Source of the DNA: Gallionella sp.
Lineage (GTDB): Bacteria; Pseudomonadota; Gammaproteobacteria; Burkholderiales; Gallionellaceae
Reading direction: 5' to 3'
Length of the DNA: 64,000 nt
NCBI GenBank assembly: GCA_028688275.1
Contig: JAQTYN010000005.1
Coordinates: 1 to 64,000, forward strand
Under the pieces are notes generated by a model, which saw nothing but the letters and a program-made list of their open reading frames with translations, had not been told where the DNA came from and did no database searches. The position numbers and the translations under genes were made by a program. Each line of letters opens with the position of its first letter. Position 1 is the stretch's first letter. Shown here piece after piece: positions 18,705 to 27,374 of the stretch.

Positions 18705-19066
18705 ACACAGAAGAAAAAACACTCGCCGTGGTTGCCGCGCTGGAAGAAATTAAAGCCGCTAATATCACGGTGATCGACACCAGCAAATTAAGCAATCTTT
18801 TTGATCGCATGATTATCGCCAGTGCCAATTCCACCCGTCAAACCAAAGCCTTGGCGGATAACGTCGTGGTGAAATTGAAAGAACGCGGCGAAATCGTGCT
18901 GGGACGCGAAGGCGAAGACAGCGGCGAATGGATTTTGGTCGATTTGGACGAAGTGCTGGTGCACATCATGCAGCCTGCAATTCGCGAGTATTACAACCTC
19001 GAAGAATTGTGGAGCAAAGCCCAAAATGCCCGCCCTAAATTGGCGGGATCGCCTGACGGGAAGTAG
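18698..19066 (+). CDS. rsfS: Ribosomal silencing factor RsfS
   Basis: This 122-residue protein binds ribosomal protein L14 and keeps 50S subunits from joining 30S in starved cells. Family motifs are visible: IDTSKLSNLFDRMIIASANSTRQTKALADNV (in parts), GEWILVDLDEVLVHIMQPAIREYYNLEELW. I start at the ATG at 18698, which overlaps the nadD stop by 7 bp. An upstream in-frame ATG at 18521 lies inside nadD and adds unrelated residues. Confidence 0.95.
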   Translation: MLNTEEKTLAVVAALEEIKAANITVIDTSKLSNLFDRMIIASANSTRQTKALADNVVVKLKERGEIVLGREGEDSGEWILVDLDEVLVHIMQPAIREYYNLEELWSKAQNARPKLAGSPDGK

Positions 19067-19085
19067 CCCCATGTTGCAGCGCAGA

Positions 19086-19128
19086 CTCTCCCCTCGCCCG
19101 CGTGCGGGAGAGGGGTTAGGGGAGAGGG
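19086..19128. repeat. GC-rich REP-type palindrome, copy 1
   Basis: About 43 bp between rsfS and rlmH match, in inverted orientation, the palindromes inside leuS and before parA (CCCTCTCCCGCACGCGGGCGAGGGG on the minus strand, read in parts). The central CCCGCGTGCGGG forms a hairpin. Just after it, GTGCGAATGAATTCGCAC (about 19164-19182) is another short palindrome. Confidence 0.85.
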
Positions 19129-19194
19129 TTGTGTTGCGAATTTACTCGTGCCACACGCCAAAACCGTGCGAATGAATTCGCACCCACCCAAAAA

Positions 19195-19665
19195 ATGAAG
19201 CTGTTGATTGTCTCCGTCGGCAATAAAATGCCCGACTGGATTGCTGACGGGTTCAAGGAATACGTCAAGCGCATGCCGCGTGAGGCGCAGATCGTATTGG
19301 TCGAAGTCAAACCCGAAGCGCGCACCACAGGCAAAACCCCTGCGCAGATGATGGAAGCGGAAGCGCAACGGATTTTGCACGCCTTGCCCGCAGGTTGTTT
19401 TCGCATCGCTTTAGACGAACGCGGCGCGCAACCCACCACCAAACAACTCGCCGCACAGATGAAAAACTGGCTGGGTGCGGGGCAGGATGTGGCATTTATC
19501 ATCGGTGGCGCGGACGGTTTGCACGAAAGTGTTAAACACAGCGCACAACATTTAATGGCTTTATCCTCGCTCACCCTGCCCCACGCTTTCGTCCGAGTGC
19601 TATTAGCCGAACAACTTTACCGCGCCCACAGCGTGTTGAATAACCATCCTTATCATCGAGAGTAA
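19195..19665 (+). CDS. rlmH: 23S rRNA (pseudouridine1915-N3)-methyltransferase
   Basis: This 156-residue SPOUT methyltransferase modifies pseudouridine 1915 in helix 69 of 23S rRNA. It begins [16 protein letters not shown] and has the knot-forming motifs [13 protein letters not shown] and [22 protein letters not shown] start at 19195, which fits the family N-terminus exactly; an upstream in-frame ATG at 19129 would be encoded by repeat sequence. No Shine-Dalgarno is visible: the 128 bp after rsfS are mostly palindromic repeats, so coupling with rsfS appears broken. Confidence 0.94.
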   Translation: MKLLIVSVGNKMPDWIADGFKEYVKRMPREAQIVLVEVKPEARTTGKTPAQMMEAEAQRILHALPAGCFRIALDERGAQPTTKQLAAQMKNWLGAGQDVAFIIGGADGLHESVKHSAQHLMALSSLTLPHAFVRVLLAEQLYRAHSVLNNHPYHRE

Positions 19666-19673
19666 GTTTTTTA

Positions 19674-19750
19674 TGTGAAACGAGAATGGTGAAACGTGAA
19701 ACAAACCGTCGTGCCCCACGTTTTTCACATTTCACGTTTAACCTTTCACC
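19674..19750. repeat. GTGAAACGTGAAA-type inverted repeat
   Basis: Left arm GTGAAACG...GGTGAAACGTGAAAC and right arm TTTTTCACATTTCACGTTTAACCTTTCACC are imperfect inverses around a short centre (AAACCGTCGTGCCCCACG). The element fills the gap between rlmH and ttcA and ends 18 bp before the ttcA ATG. Confidence 0.7.
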
Positions 19751-19767
19751 GCATTTCAGGAAAAACC

Positions 19768-20613
19768 ATGACCACCACCGAACCCATCCATTTTGACCAT
19801 TCTGGTAATTTCAACCGTCTGCGCGGCCGCTTAGAACATCAAGTCGGCAAGGCGATTGGTGATTTTAATATGATCGAAAACGGCGACAGCGTGATGGTGT
19901 GTCTGTCAGGCGGCAAGGATTCCTACACTTTGTTGGAGATTTTGTTGACGCTGCGCAAACGTGCGCCGATTGATTTCCGCATCGTGGCAATGAATCTGGA
20001 TCAAAAGCAGCCAGGCTTTCCAGCTGACGTGTTGCCGACCTATTTGAAGAATCTGGGCGTGGAATATCACATCGAAACCCAAGATACGTATTCCATCGTC
20101 AAAGAGAAAATCCCTGAAGGGAAAACTACTTGTTCGCTGTGTTCACGGCTGCGGCGTGGCATTATCTACAGCGTGGCGCAACAGCTGGGCGCGAATAAAA
20201 TCGCCTTGGGACATCACCGCGACGACATGATTGAAACCTTGTTTTTAAATATGTTTTTTGGTGGCAAGCTGAAAGCCATGCCGCCAAAACTCGTCACAGA
20301 CAAAGGCGATCACGTGGTGATTCGCCCCTTGGCGTATTGCGCGGAAAAAGACATCGCGCGCTTTGCCCGTGGTATGGAGTTCCCGATCATTCCCTGCAAC
20401 TTGTGCGGCTCGCAAGAAAACTTGCAACGCCAAGTGATCAAAGAAATGTTGACCAACTGGGAGCGTCAATACCCAGGCCGCAGCCAAACCATCTTTACCG
20501 CGATGCAAAATGTCGCGCCTTCACATTTGATGGATGGAAAACTATTTGATTTCAAAAATATGCAGCTAGGACAAGCGGATGTGGCGGGTGACTTGGTGTT
20601 TGATAGCGAGTAA
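19768..20613 (+). CDS. ttcA: tRNA 2-thiocytidine synthetase TtcA
   Basis: This 281-residue PP-loop ATPase puts sulfur on cytidine 32 of tRNAs with the help of an iron-sulfur cluster. The PP-loop is SGGKDSYT. The cluster cysteines are CSLC and the paired CNLC motif ([15 protein letters not shown]); [13 protein letters not shown] and [20 protein letters not shown] are family signatures. I start at the ATG at 19768 with AGGAA before it. The in-frame ATG at 19696 lies within the upstream repeat. Confidence 0.96.
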   Translation: MTTTEPIHFDHSGNFNRLRGRLEHQVGKAIGDFNMIENGDSVMVCLSGGKDSYTLLEILLTLRKRAPIDFRIVAMNLDQKQPGFPADVLPTYLKNLGVEYHIETQDTYSIVKEKIPEGKTTCSLCSRLRRGIIYSVAQQLGANKIALGHHRDDMIETLFLNMFFGGKLKAMPPKLVTDKGDHVVIRPLAYCAEKDIARFARGMEFPIIPCNLCGSQENLQRQVIKEMLTNWERQYPGRSQTIFTAMQNVAPSHLMDGKLFDFKNMQLGQADVAGDLVFDSE

Positions 20614-20640
20614 TCTCAAGCTTTTTGATGATGTAACGAA

Positions 20641-20676
20641 TGAGCCCCCATGACCATTACGGCATGGGGGCTCATT
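20641..20676. terminator. Terminator between ttcA and the M15 peptidase gene
   Basis: GAGCCCCCATG and CATGGGGGCTC form a perfect 11-bp stem with a 10-base loop, followed by ATTT. It sits between the convergent ttcA (+) and M15 peptidase (-) genes and can serve both strands, although its T-tract is short. Confidence 0.75.
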
Positions 20677-20691
20677 TACATCATGTGGCGG

Positions 20692-21159
20692 TTAAACCAA
20701 ACCAGCCAAATAAGTTGTAGCTTGACCAGGTTTAAATACGGCCGTCATCACTTGGTTGCGGGGTGTTTTGCCTGGTTCAGCAATGGCAATGTGTACCCAA
20801 GTGCCTTCAAAAATAAGCTGATCGAAGGTCAAACCAGAATTCATAATCGCTGCCGTGATTTGGCGTGGCGTACCAAAAGAAGGGCAGGAGAAGTCCGCTG
20901 CGCAGCCATTGCTGTGCGCACTGGTCATTGAGCCCCCCACAGCCTTATTCACCGCTGCACTACGATAACCACTGCTGATAGAGATGGTTTTACCACCTAG
21001 AACGGTGCGAACTTTTTCTAGCAATCGCGCAATTTCCGTCAAATTAGTGAGTACATCCAGTGAATCAGGTTCATTGCTAATACCCAATCGCGCGGCGGCT
21101 TGAGAAGCGGTAAATTCGCTGAGCCAGAAGTGCTCGGAAAGTTTAGAGTCTGTGGTCAT
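20692..21159 (-). CDS. M15A-type D-Ala-D-Ala peptidase, endolysin-like
   Basis: This 155-residue protein has the peptidase M15A layout: an N-terminal WLSEFTASQAAARLGI stretch, SSGYRSAAVNKAVGGS, the zinc motif SAHSNGCAADF (SxHxxGxAxD) and the final ligand WVHIA. Such compact enzymes without a signal peptide are usually phage endolysins or Rz-region lysis enzymes cutting peptidoglycan cross-links. No phage gene is adjacent. It lies next to two tRNA genes, a frequent integration site. It may be a prophage relic kept by the host. About 200 bp upstream of it hold nothing clear. Confidence 0.8.
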   Translation of the reverse strand: MTTDSKLSEHFWLSEFTASQAAARLGISNEPDSLDVLTNLTEIARLLEKVRTVLGGKTISISSGYRSAAVNKAVGGSMTSAHSNGCAADFSCPSFGTPRQITAAIMNSGLTFDQLIFEGTWVHIAIAEPGKTPRNQVMTAVFKPGQATTYLAGLV

Positions 21160-21357
21160 AATAGTCCTTAGGCGCGTCAGTTGATGATGAAATCTGGAGC
21201 GCAGATTACGCCTGCGACCTTGTGCCTGTCAAGCAATTGAGTATCAATTGATAGGCAATCTTCAGATGCCAATTTAGGGCGTGATCATTCTCACTGCGTC
21301 ACGAAGGATGATTGAAAGTAGCTGAAGGTAGATTTTTAGGGCGCACCGAAAGCTGAT

Positions 21358-21388
21358 AAAAAAAGACCTGCATCTCTGCAGGTCTTTG
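21358..21388 (-). terminator. Rho-independent terminator of the tRNA transcript
   Basis: Read on the minus strand, AAAGACCTGC, a short loop and GCAGGTCTTT form the stem, followed by a run of Ts. It lies 4 bp downstream of tRNA-Thr and would end the Lys-Thr transcript. Confidence 0.85.
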
Positions 21389-21391
21389 TAT

Positions 21392-21467
21392 TGGTGCCGA
21401 TTATCGGATTCGAACTGATGACCTACCGCTTACAAGGCGGTTGCTCTACCAACTGAGCTAAATCGGC
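21392..21467 (-). tRNA. tRNA-Thr (anticodon TGT)
   Basis: This 76-nt cloverleaf on the minus strand has acceptor stem GCCGATT/AATCGGC, D-loop AGCTCAGTTGGTAGAGC, anticodon loop CTTGTAA with TGT, and T-arm with TTCGAATC. The CCA end is encoded. It follows tRNA-Lys on the same strand by 19 bp and shares its terminator. Confidence 0.97.
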
Positions 21468-21486
21468 GGGTGATGCACCTGTTGCT

Positions 21487-21562
21487 TGGTGGGTCGGGCG
21501 AGATTCGAACTCGCGACCAACGGATTAAAAGTCCGCTGCTCTACCGACTGAGCTACCGACCC
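21487..21562 (-). tRNA. tRNA-Lys (anticodon TTT)
   Basis: This 76-nt minus-strand tRNA has acceptor stem GGGTCGG/CCGACCC, D-loop AGCTCAGTCGGTAGAGC, anticodon loop CTTTTAA with TTT, T-loop TTCGAATC and an encoded CCA. It is first in the Lys-Thr pair. Confidence 0.97.
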
Positions 21563-21683
21563 CTGCAAAGGAGCGCGAATTATACGGATTTAACCAGCTC
21601 TGTCAACACCCAATTGCACCTAGCAACACGTATTATTGCAAAAAATTGGCTTTTTCTACTTATTGGCAGTAAAAAAACAATAT

Positions 21684-22367
21684 TTAATCTCGTTCCCCTG
21701 ACAATGCCATCAAAATATTCAACAAGCTGATAAAGATATTGTAAATATCCAAATACAAACTCATTGTTGCCATGATGTAATTGGTTTCACCACCATGAAT
21801 AATTTGACTGATGTCATACAGGATGTAAGCGGAAAACAGCAACACCGCCACACCAGAGATGGTTAAGGATAACACAGGAATTTGGAAAAACATATTCGCC
21901 AGCGAGGCAACCAGTATCACAATCAACCCAATGAACAAAAATTTGCCCATGTAGCTGAAGTCTTTCTTAGTGACGGTTGCTAAGGTAGCGAGGCTAAAAA
22001 AGATCAAACCCGTTCCACCTGCCGCCATGCCGATGAGTTCGGTGCCATTTTTCAAGTGCAACGCAACTTGTAAAATCGGCCCTAAGAATACGCCTGCCAC
22101 GAAGGTGAAGCCCAATAACGCGGCAATCCCCCACCCGCTATTACGTAGTTTGGTGACAGCGAACAACAATCCCATCATCACGGCAAACATCAGCAATGAG
22201 CTGATAATCGGGCTGGCCGCCATAAAGGATAAGTTGAGCGAGAGCCCAATAAATGCGCCAATGACGGTGGGGATCATGCTTGCGCCGAGCAACATATAGG
22301 TGTTGCGCAGTACTTTGTTTTGTTCTGAAGCAATGGCGGGTGCGCCAACTTGGTATTCGTATTGCAT
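21684..22367 (-). CDS. Bax inhibitor-1 / YccA family membrane protein
   Basis: This 227-residue protein has seven hydrophobic segments and belongs to the BI-1 (TMBIM) family, which in bacteria includes YccA, an inhibitor of the protease FtsH, and BsYetJ, a calcium leak channel. Conserved features are KVLRNTYMLLGASMIPTVIGAF near the N-terminus and SAYILYDISQIIHGGETNYIMATMSLYLDIYNIF (in parts) near the C-terminus. The biochemical role here is not shown by the sequence. It is monocistronic on the minus strand, upstream of the tRNA pair. Confidence 0.92.
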   Translation of the reverse strand: MQYEYQVGAPAIASEQNKVLRNTYMLLGASMIPTVIGAFIGLSLNLSFMAASPIISSLLMFAVMMGLLFAVTKLRNSGWGIAALLGFTFVAGVFLGPILQVALHLKNGTELIGMAAGGTGLIFFSLATLATVTKKDFSYMGKFLFIGLIVILVASLANMFFQIPVLSLTISGVAVLLFSAYILYDISQIIHGGETNYIMATMSLYLDIYNIFISLLNILMALSGERD

Positions 22368-22447
22368 TTAGGTTCTCCTAATAATGAAGTATTCAACAAC
22401 AGGGGCTAAGACTAGCGAAGTCAGCTAAAAGTTGCAACCTTTGTCCA

Positions 22448-25400
22448 TCATATCGACTGGGGATGTGGGCTGGTTGCACCCCATTGACTGTCTTGCGCCA
22501 AGGTGTTTAATTTTTGAATTAAGCTATCGCGTAGGCAATGCAGCTCAAGGATGCGTGATTGCGCTTCCAGTGCATTTCCATTTAGCTTAAGGTCGTAAAG
22601 CTCTACTGCCAACGCATGCGTTTGCTTGTGTAAGACTGCAATCGCGCTAAAAGTCGGGTGTGTCCCATAGCGTACCAAGCCCCGACCTTCCAGCCAGTGT
22701 GCAAAATGGCACTGTGTTTCGTTTAAAGGGGGCGGAGCAGAGGCTTTGTCATGGAGATAAGCCTCCAGTACGCTGACCCATGCATGATGTTCCGCACTGG
22801 CGAAGAGCAGAGGCAATTCATCTTGATGTGCGGGCGCGGGCTTTTGCCAAGCTGGGTTGGCATGCCAATTGGCAACCCAATCAGGTATTTCAGATGCGAG
22901 CATAGGATGCGCAATACCAAAACCTTGTGCTAGATCGCAACCAAGTTGCAATAACAAGGTGCCATGGGCAATGGTTTCTACCCCTTCTGCGATCACTTGG
23001 CGATGAAATGCCGTCGCCAGTCCTAAAATACCTTCCAAGATGGCAAGGTCATCAGGATCGTCAAGCATGTTATGTACAAAACTCTGATCTATTTTCAGTA
23101 GATTGACGGGAAGCCGTTTCAAATAAGTTAAAGAGGAATATCCTGTGCCGAAGTCATCTAGGGAAAAGGTTACCCCTAATGCTTGGCATTGCAAAATGGT
23201 CTGGGAAATTTGTGCGACATCTTCAAGGGTACTGGTTTCCAAAACTTCCAATTCCAATTGATTGGGATTGATGTCAGGATATTGATTCAGCAGGTTTTGT
23301 AAGCGATCGGGAAAGTCTAATTCTTGTAATTGGCGAACGCCCACATTGACACTAATAGGTATTATGAAGCCCGCTGCTTGCCAAGTGCTGACCTGATTGA
23401 GGGCAGAATCAATAACCCACTCGCCAATCATGACGGAGAGCGGATGATCTTCGACAATGGGTAGAAACTCTTTTGGTGCTAAGAGTTCTTTTTGAGGGTG
23501 CTGCCAACGAATCAAAGCTTCCGCGCCGATGACGGTGCCTGTTCGCATATTCACTTTGGGCTGGTAGTGCAATACAAATTCTTTCGCATTTAAAGCCTGA
23601 GTGATACGCTCCAAACTTTCATGATGATCTCGAATGCTCACATCCTGCGCCGCATCAAAGATGAAGTAGCGATTTTTCCCCGCCAATTTGGCTTGATACA
23701 TCGCTTGGTCGGCTTGACGCATGAGTTGATCGGCATCAATATTTTCACCTTGCGGATAGAAGGTGACACCGAGGCTGGCGGAAACTTGTAGCGTCACATC
23801 GCCAAACTGCACAGGACGAGCCGCCGCTTCACGTAAGCGAGTGAGAATCTCCAGACTGCTATCTACACTTTCTAGTTCAAGCAATACCGCAACGAACTCA
23901 TCTCCACCCAAGCGTGCGAGCGTATCGCCATCGCGTAACACTTGCTTCATGCGATTAGAAACGGTAATGAGTAATTGATCTCCTGCTTCGTGACCATGAT
24001 TGTCATTCACAGCCTTAAATCCATCTAAGTCTAGGAAGACGACCGCAAGTAGGTGTTGATGTCGCTGCGACTGGGAAATACCTTGGCGCAGTCGATCCGC
24101 GAGCAGGACGCGGTTGGGCAAATTGGTCAACGCATCATAATGTGCAATGTGTTCTAGTTGATTTTGGTGCTCTTTGAGAGAGGTAATATCAGAGAAAAGT
24201 GCTACGTATTGCAGTGTATGACCGTGCGCATCTTTAACCGCACTGATGGTTTGCATGGCCGCATAGACCTCGCCATTCTTACGTCGATTCCAAACCTCAC
24301 TATACCAATGCCCCTGCTCTATCAGGCCGCGCCATAAGGCAGCGTAGTAATCTTTAGTTTGTCGACCAGAACTCAGCAAGCGAGGATTGCGTCCCAGCAC
24401 CTCATTATGATGATAACCTGTGATACGGCTAAACGCCTGATTCACATCAATAATCGTTCCATCAGAATCGGTGATCATAATACCCTCGCGAGCATGCGTA
24501 AACACGCTGGCCGCTAATTTGAGCTTCTCTTCAGCGTGTTTACGTTCTGTAATATCCCAGCAGTAACCAATATAACCGAGGAAGTTGCCATTGGTATCGA
24601 AGCGCGGCACGCCAATATCTGCAATCCAACCATAATTGCCATTGGCGCGACGCAGCCGATACTCCAGATCAACTTTATGTCGTTGCTGGAATGCGGCTTG
24701 GCAAAGGCTTTCGCAGCGTGCTCTATCATTCGGGTGTACATCTTCCAGCCAACCTATGCCCAGCAACTGTTCCATGCTTCGACCTGTATAGGTCAACCAG
24801 CGTTTGTTGTACCAAATGCCCGCATTTTGGGTATCCGACATCCAGATTAGAGCGGGCGCATGGTCCGCCATATTATGGAAACGAGCCTCACTTTCAGACA
24901 GCGCATCTTCACGTTGTTGCAAGGCAAGCAGCAAACGATTAAAACCTGCTATCAATTCTCCTATTTCATCAAATTGAGTAATGGGTAAAGGGGTTAAGCG
25001 TGCGTAGGCATCTACTAATTTGGCGTGTGTTGTTAACGTACTCAGGGCATGAAGTATAGGCGCAAGTTGACGCTTCAACATCCACCACGTTAATCCCGCC
25101 GCCAACAAAGTCAATATTGCGGTGATAATCAACATGCGGTTCCGCATGATGTGTATCGGGGCAAAAACCTCGTCTGTAGGAATGGACACCACCACAATCC
25201 AACCCGTCAAAGGAATTTGCTTGAAGGAGGACAGCACTTCAACACCACGCGCATCATTGTAGGTAAGCGAACCTTCTTGTTCCTTTAAAATGAGGTCAAT
25301 GGATGGGTTTACTTTCTCTGCAGGGAGCGGCTGCAGCGTTCGCCATTTATCGTTTGCCGTTACAATCCGACGAGCCTGAGGAGCAATCAGCAAATAGCCC

Positions 25401-26008
25401 CCCTCCTTCCCATAATGCGCATCCGTTAAATGCTCCAAAAAGTTATGGGTACTCAAATCAGTCGCCCCAGCCAAAACGCCAATCACGTGACGATGCGCGT
25501 CTTGAATAGGCACAGCCATCGTAAAACTCGGATGACCCGACATCTTACTTATGACTGGACTACCGATGATTGGCTGTTCATCTTTGATGACATCCTTGAT
25601 GTAATCACGATCCGCATAATTGATGTGTGCTTGATTATTAGGAAACGTGGTGGCGATTGAAATGCCATCCAACGCCGTTATAAAGCCACCGCCATTGAAA
25701 AAAATGGGCAAGATGCCTTGGCTTTGCAAATGAATTTGTAGTTGTTCAGGATTTTTTAGGAGCTGAGGCGTAATCGTTTTAGCAACACTGACTAATGCAT
25801 CGCGACGCTGTTCTATTTCTTGATTGATCCCTGCGGCGACGAAGGTCGCTGTTGAAAGCTGCTGCTCGCTTGAGAGCGTTTCCATGTCTTTGTGCAGCAT
25901 CTGGGTGGCAACAAACGCCAAAAACCAAATACTACTCACGAAGATGCTTAGGGTAAAAAGCATCACTCTTTTCTTGAGAGGGTGTCCTTGAAAAATATTG
26001 AGTTGCAT
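22448..26008 (-). CDS. dCache-HAMP-PAS-PAS-GGDEF-EAL-CZB cyclic-di-GMP enzyme
   Basis: This 1186-residue inner-membrane protein should make and/or degrade cyclic di-GMP. It has a membrane helix (~14-36), a periplasmic dCache-like sensor (~40-280), a second helix (~285-305), HAMP, two PAS domains (~370-490 and ~500-620), a GGDEF domain with intact RLGGDEF, and an EAL domain with intact EALIRW, DDFGTGYSS and LKIDQSFV. Both catalytic motifs look active. The last ~100 residues (WVSVLEAYLHD, CHFAHWLEGRGLVRYG, VLHKQTHALA) match a CZB zinc-binding domain, which would add cytoplasmic zinc or redox sensing. CZB is better known on chemoreceptors and diguanylate cyclases such as DgcZ. The gene diverges from bioF. 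Confidence 0.9.
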   Translation of the reverse strand: MQLNIFQGHPLKKRVMLFTLSIFVSSIWFLAFVATQMLHKDMETLSSEQQLSTATFVAAGINQEIEQRRDALVSVAKTITPQLLKNPEQLQIHLQSQGILPIFFNGGGFITALDGISIATTFPNNQAHINYADRDYIKDVIKDEQPIIGSPVISKMSGHPSFTMAVPIQDAHRHVIGVLAGATDLSTHNFLEHLTDAHYGKEGGYLLIAPQARRIVTANDKWRTLQPLPAEKVNPSIDLILKEQEGSLTYNDARGVEVLSSFKQIPLTGWIVVVSIPTDEVFAPIHIMRNRMLIITAILTLLAAGLTWWMLKRQLAPILHALSTLTTHAKLVDAYARLTPLPITQFDEIGELIAGFNRLLLALQQREDALSESEARFHNMADHAPALIWMSDTQNAGIWYNKRWLTYTGRSMEQLLGIGWLEDVHPNDRARCESLCQAAFQQRHKVDLEYRLRRANGNYGWIADIGVPRFDTNGNFLGYIGYCWDITERKHAEEKLKLAASVFTHAREGIMITDSDGTIIDVNQAFSRITGYHHNEVLGRNPRLLSSGRQTKDYYAALWRGLIEQGHWYSEVWNRRKNGEVYAAMQTISAVKDAHGHTLQYVALFSDITSLKEHQNQLEHIAHYDALTNLPNRVLLADRLRQGISQSQRHQHLLAVVFLDLDGFKAVNDNHGHEAGDQLLITVSNRMKQVLRDGDTLARLGGDEFVAVLLELESVDSSLEILTRLREAAARPVQFGDVTLQVSASLGVTFYPQGENIDADQLMRQADQAMYQAKLAGKNRYFIFDAAQDVSIRDHHESLERITQALNAKEFVLHYQPKVNMRTGTVIGAEALIRWQHPQKELLAPKEFLPIVEDHPLSVMIGEWVIDSALNQVSTWQAAGFIIPISVNVGVRQLQELDFPDRLQNLLNQYPDINPNQLELEVLETSTLEDVAQISQTILQCQALGVTFSLDDFGTGYSSLTYLKRLPVNLLKIDQSFVHNMLDDPDDLAILEGILGLATAFHRQVIAEGVETIAHGTLLLQLGCDLAQGFGIAHPMLASEIPDWVANWHANPAWQKPAPAHQDELPLLFASAEHHAWVSVLEAYLHDKASAPPPLNETQCHFAHWLEGRGLVRYGTHPTFSAIAVLHKQTHALAVELYDLKLNGNALEAQSRILELHCLRDSLIQKLNTLAQDSQWGATSPHPQSI

Positions 26009-26155
26009 ATCTTTTTACCGTATTACAGAGGCGTTAGAAGCCAACCCTAGAAGACCATCATTTGTTAATTGATATTGATTATATACACTTTCTCGCTGAA
26101 GAAGCTCAACTGATTAGATAGTGCGAATTTAATCAACATGCTAAGCGCACCTTTC

Positions 26156-26184
26156 TTGGCGATTCAAGCTGTTATTTTTATATC
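26156..26184 (+). promoter_or_regulatory. Candidate promoter of the bio operon
   Basis: TTGGCG at 26156-26161 and TATATC at 26179-26184 are spaced by 17 bp, each matching four of six consensus bases, 42 bp upstream of the bioF ATG. I see no BirA-type operator in the region. Confidence 0.35.
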
Positions 26185-26225
26185 GGCTTATGGTATAAGG
26201 CGAAATCCAATTTACATATTCTGCT

Positions 26226-27374
26226 ATGCCTTTCGCTGCTCTCCAGTCCGAACTTCGCCAACGTGAAACCCAAGGTTTATTGCGCCGCCGCCATACCTTA
26301 GATTCACCGCAATCACCTCATATAATAGTGGCAGGCAAGTCGTATTTAACCTTTTCCAGCAACGATTACCTTGGTTTGGCGAACCATCCTCAGTTAGTGG
26401 CGGCGTGGCAAACGGGTGCGGCTCAATGGGGGGTGGGATCGGGTGCGGCGCATTTGGTGACGGGGCATAGCGCGGCGCATGAGGAGCTGGAGCTTGCCTT
26501 GGCGCAATTCGTCGGCAAACCCGCTGCGTTATTGTTTTCCACGGGCTATATGGCGAACGCAGGCGCGGTGCAGGGCTTGGTGGGCAAGGCGGATTTCGTG
26601 TTTGCCGACAAACTAAATCATGCGTCATTGAACGAAGCGATGCGCTTGTCGCGGGCGACGGTGAAACGCTATCGGCACAACGATGTTTCGCATTTAGCCA
26701 AGCTATTGGCGGACGCGCCGCACGGGCGGAAGTTAGTCATCACTGACGCGGTATTCAGCATGGATGGTGACATCGCGCCTTTGCCTGAATTATTGGCGTT
26801 GTGTGAACAGCATGACGCGTGGCTATTGGTCGATGATGCCCATGGCTTTGGCGTATTGGGCGCGCAAGGTCGTGGCGCGTTAGCGCATTTTGGACTGACT
26901 TCACCGCGCATCATCTATATGGCAACCTTGGGTAAAGCGGTGGGTGTGTTTGGCGCGTTTGTCGCTGCGGAGCAAGTGGTTATCGACACCTTGGTTAACC
27001 TCGCCCCCAGCTACGTTTACACCACCGCCACCCCACCCGCCGTGGCACATACGACATTGGCGAGTTTGCGGCTAATCGAAGCTGGCGATGAGCGTCGTGC
27101 GCATTTGCAAATGCTGATTGCCCTGTTGCGCGAAGAGTTACAAGACTTACCGTGGGCACTCATGCCGTCGGATACGCCCATCCAGCCGTTGCTGGTCGAA
27201 GATGCCCACACTGCTTTAACCCTCAGCGCGACATTGCGTGAGCAAGGCATCTGGCTCTCCGCCATCCGCCCGCCGACCGTCCCCACCGCAAGGTTGCGGA
27301 TTACCTTGTCGGCAGCGCATACGGCGGCGGATGTTTCACGTTTAGGAAAGGCACTACATGACATTGCACGTTGA
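26226..27374 (+). CDS. bioF: 8-amino-7-oxononanoate synthase
   Basis: This 382-residue PLP enzyme condenses pimeloyl-ACP with L-alanine, the first ring-forming step of biotin synthesis. Motifs include FSSNDYLGLANHP, GSGAAHLVTGHSAAHEELE, DDAHGFGVLG and the PLP lysine in YMATLGKAVG. The start has no clear Shine-Dalgarno. Its last 17 bp overlap bioH, showing tight coupling. bioA and bioB are not in the window. Confidence 0.96.
   Translation: MPFAALQSELRQRETQGLLRRRHTLDSPQSPHIIVAGKSYLTFSSNDYLGLANHPQLVAAWQTGAAQWGVGSGAAHLVTGHSAAHEELELALAQFVGKPAALLFSTGYMANAGAVQGLVGKADFVFADKLNHASLNEAMRLSRATVKRYRHNDVSHLAKLLADAPHGRKLVITDAVFSMDGDIAPLPELLALCEQHDAWLLVDDAHGFGVLGAQGRGALAHFGLTSPRIIYMATLGKAVGVFGAFVAAEQVVIDTLVNLAPSYVYTTATPPAVAHTTLASLRLIEAGDERRAHLQMLIALLREELQDLPWALMPSDTPIQPLLVEDAHTALTLSATLREQGIWLSAIRPPTVPTARLRITLSAAHTAADVSRLGKALHDIAR

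Noticed and set aside
26009-26225. BirA operator before bioF
   Set aside because: No TTGTAAACC-type inverted arms are visible in the 217-bp gap.
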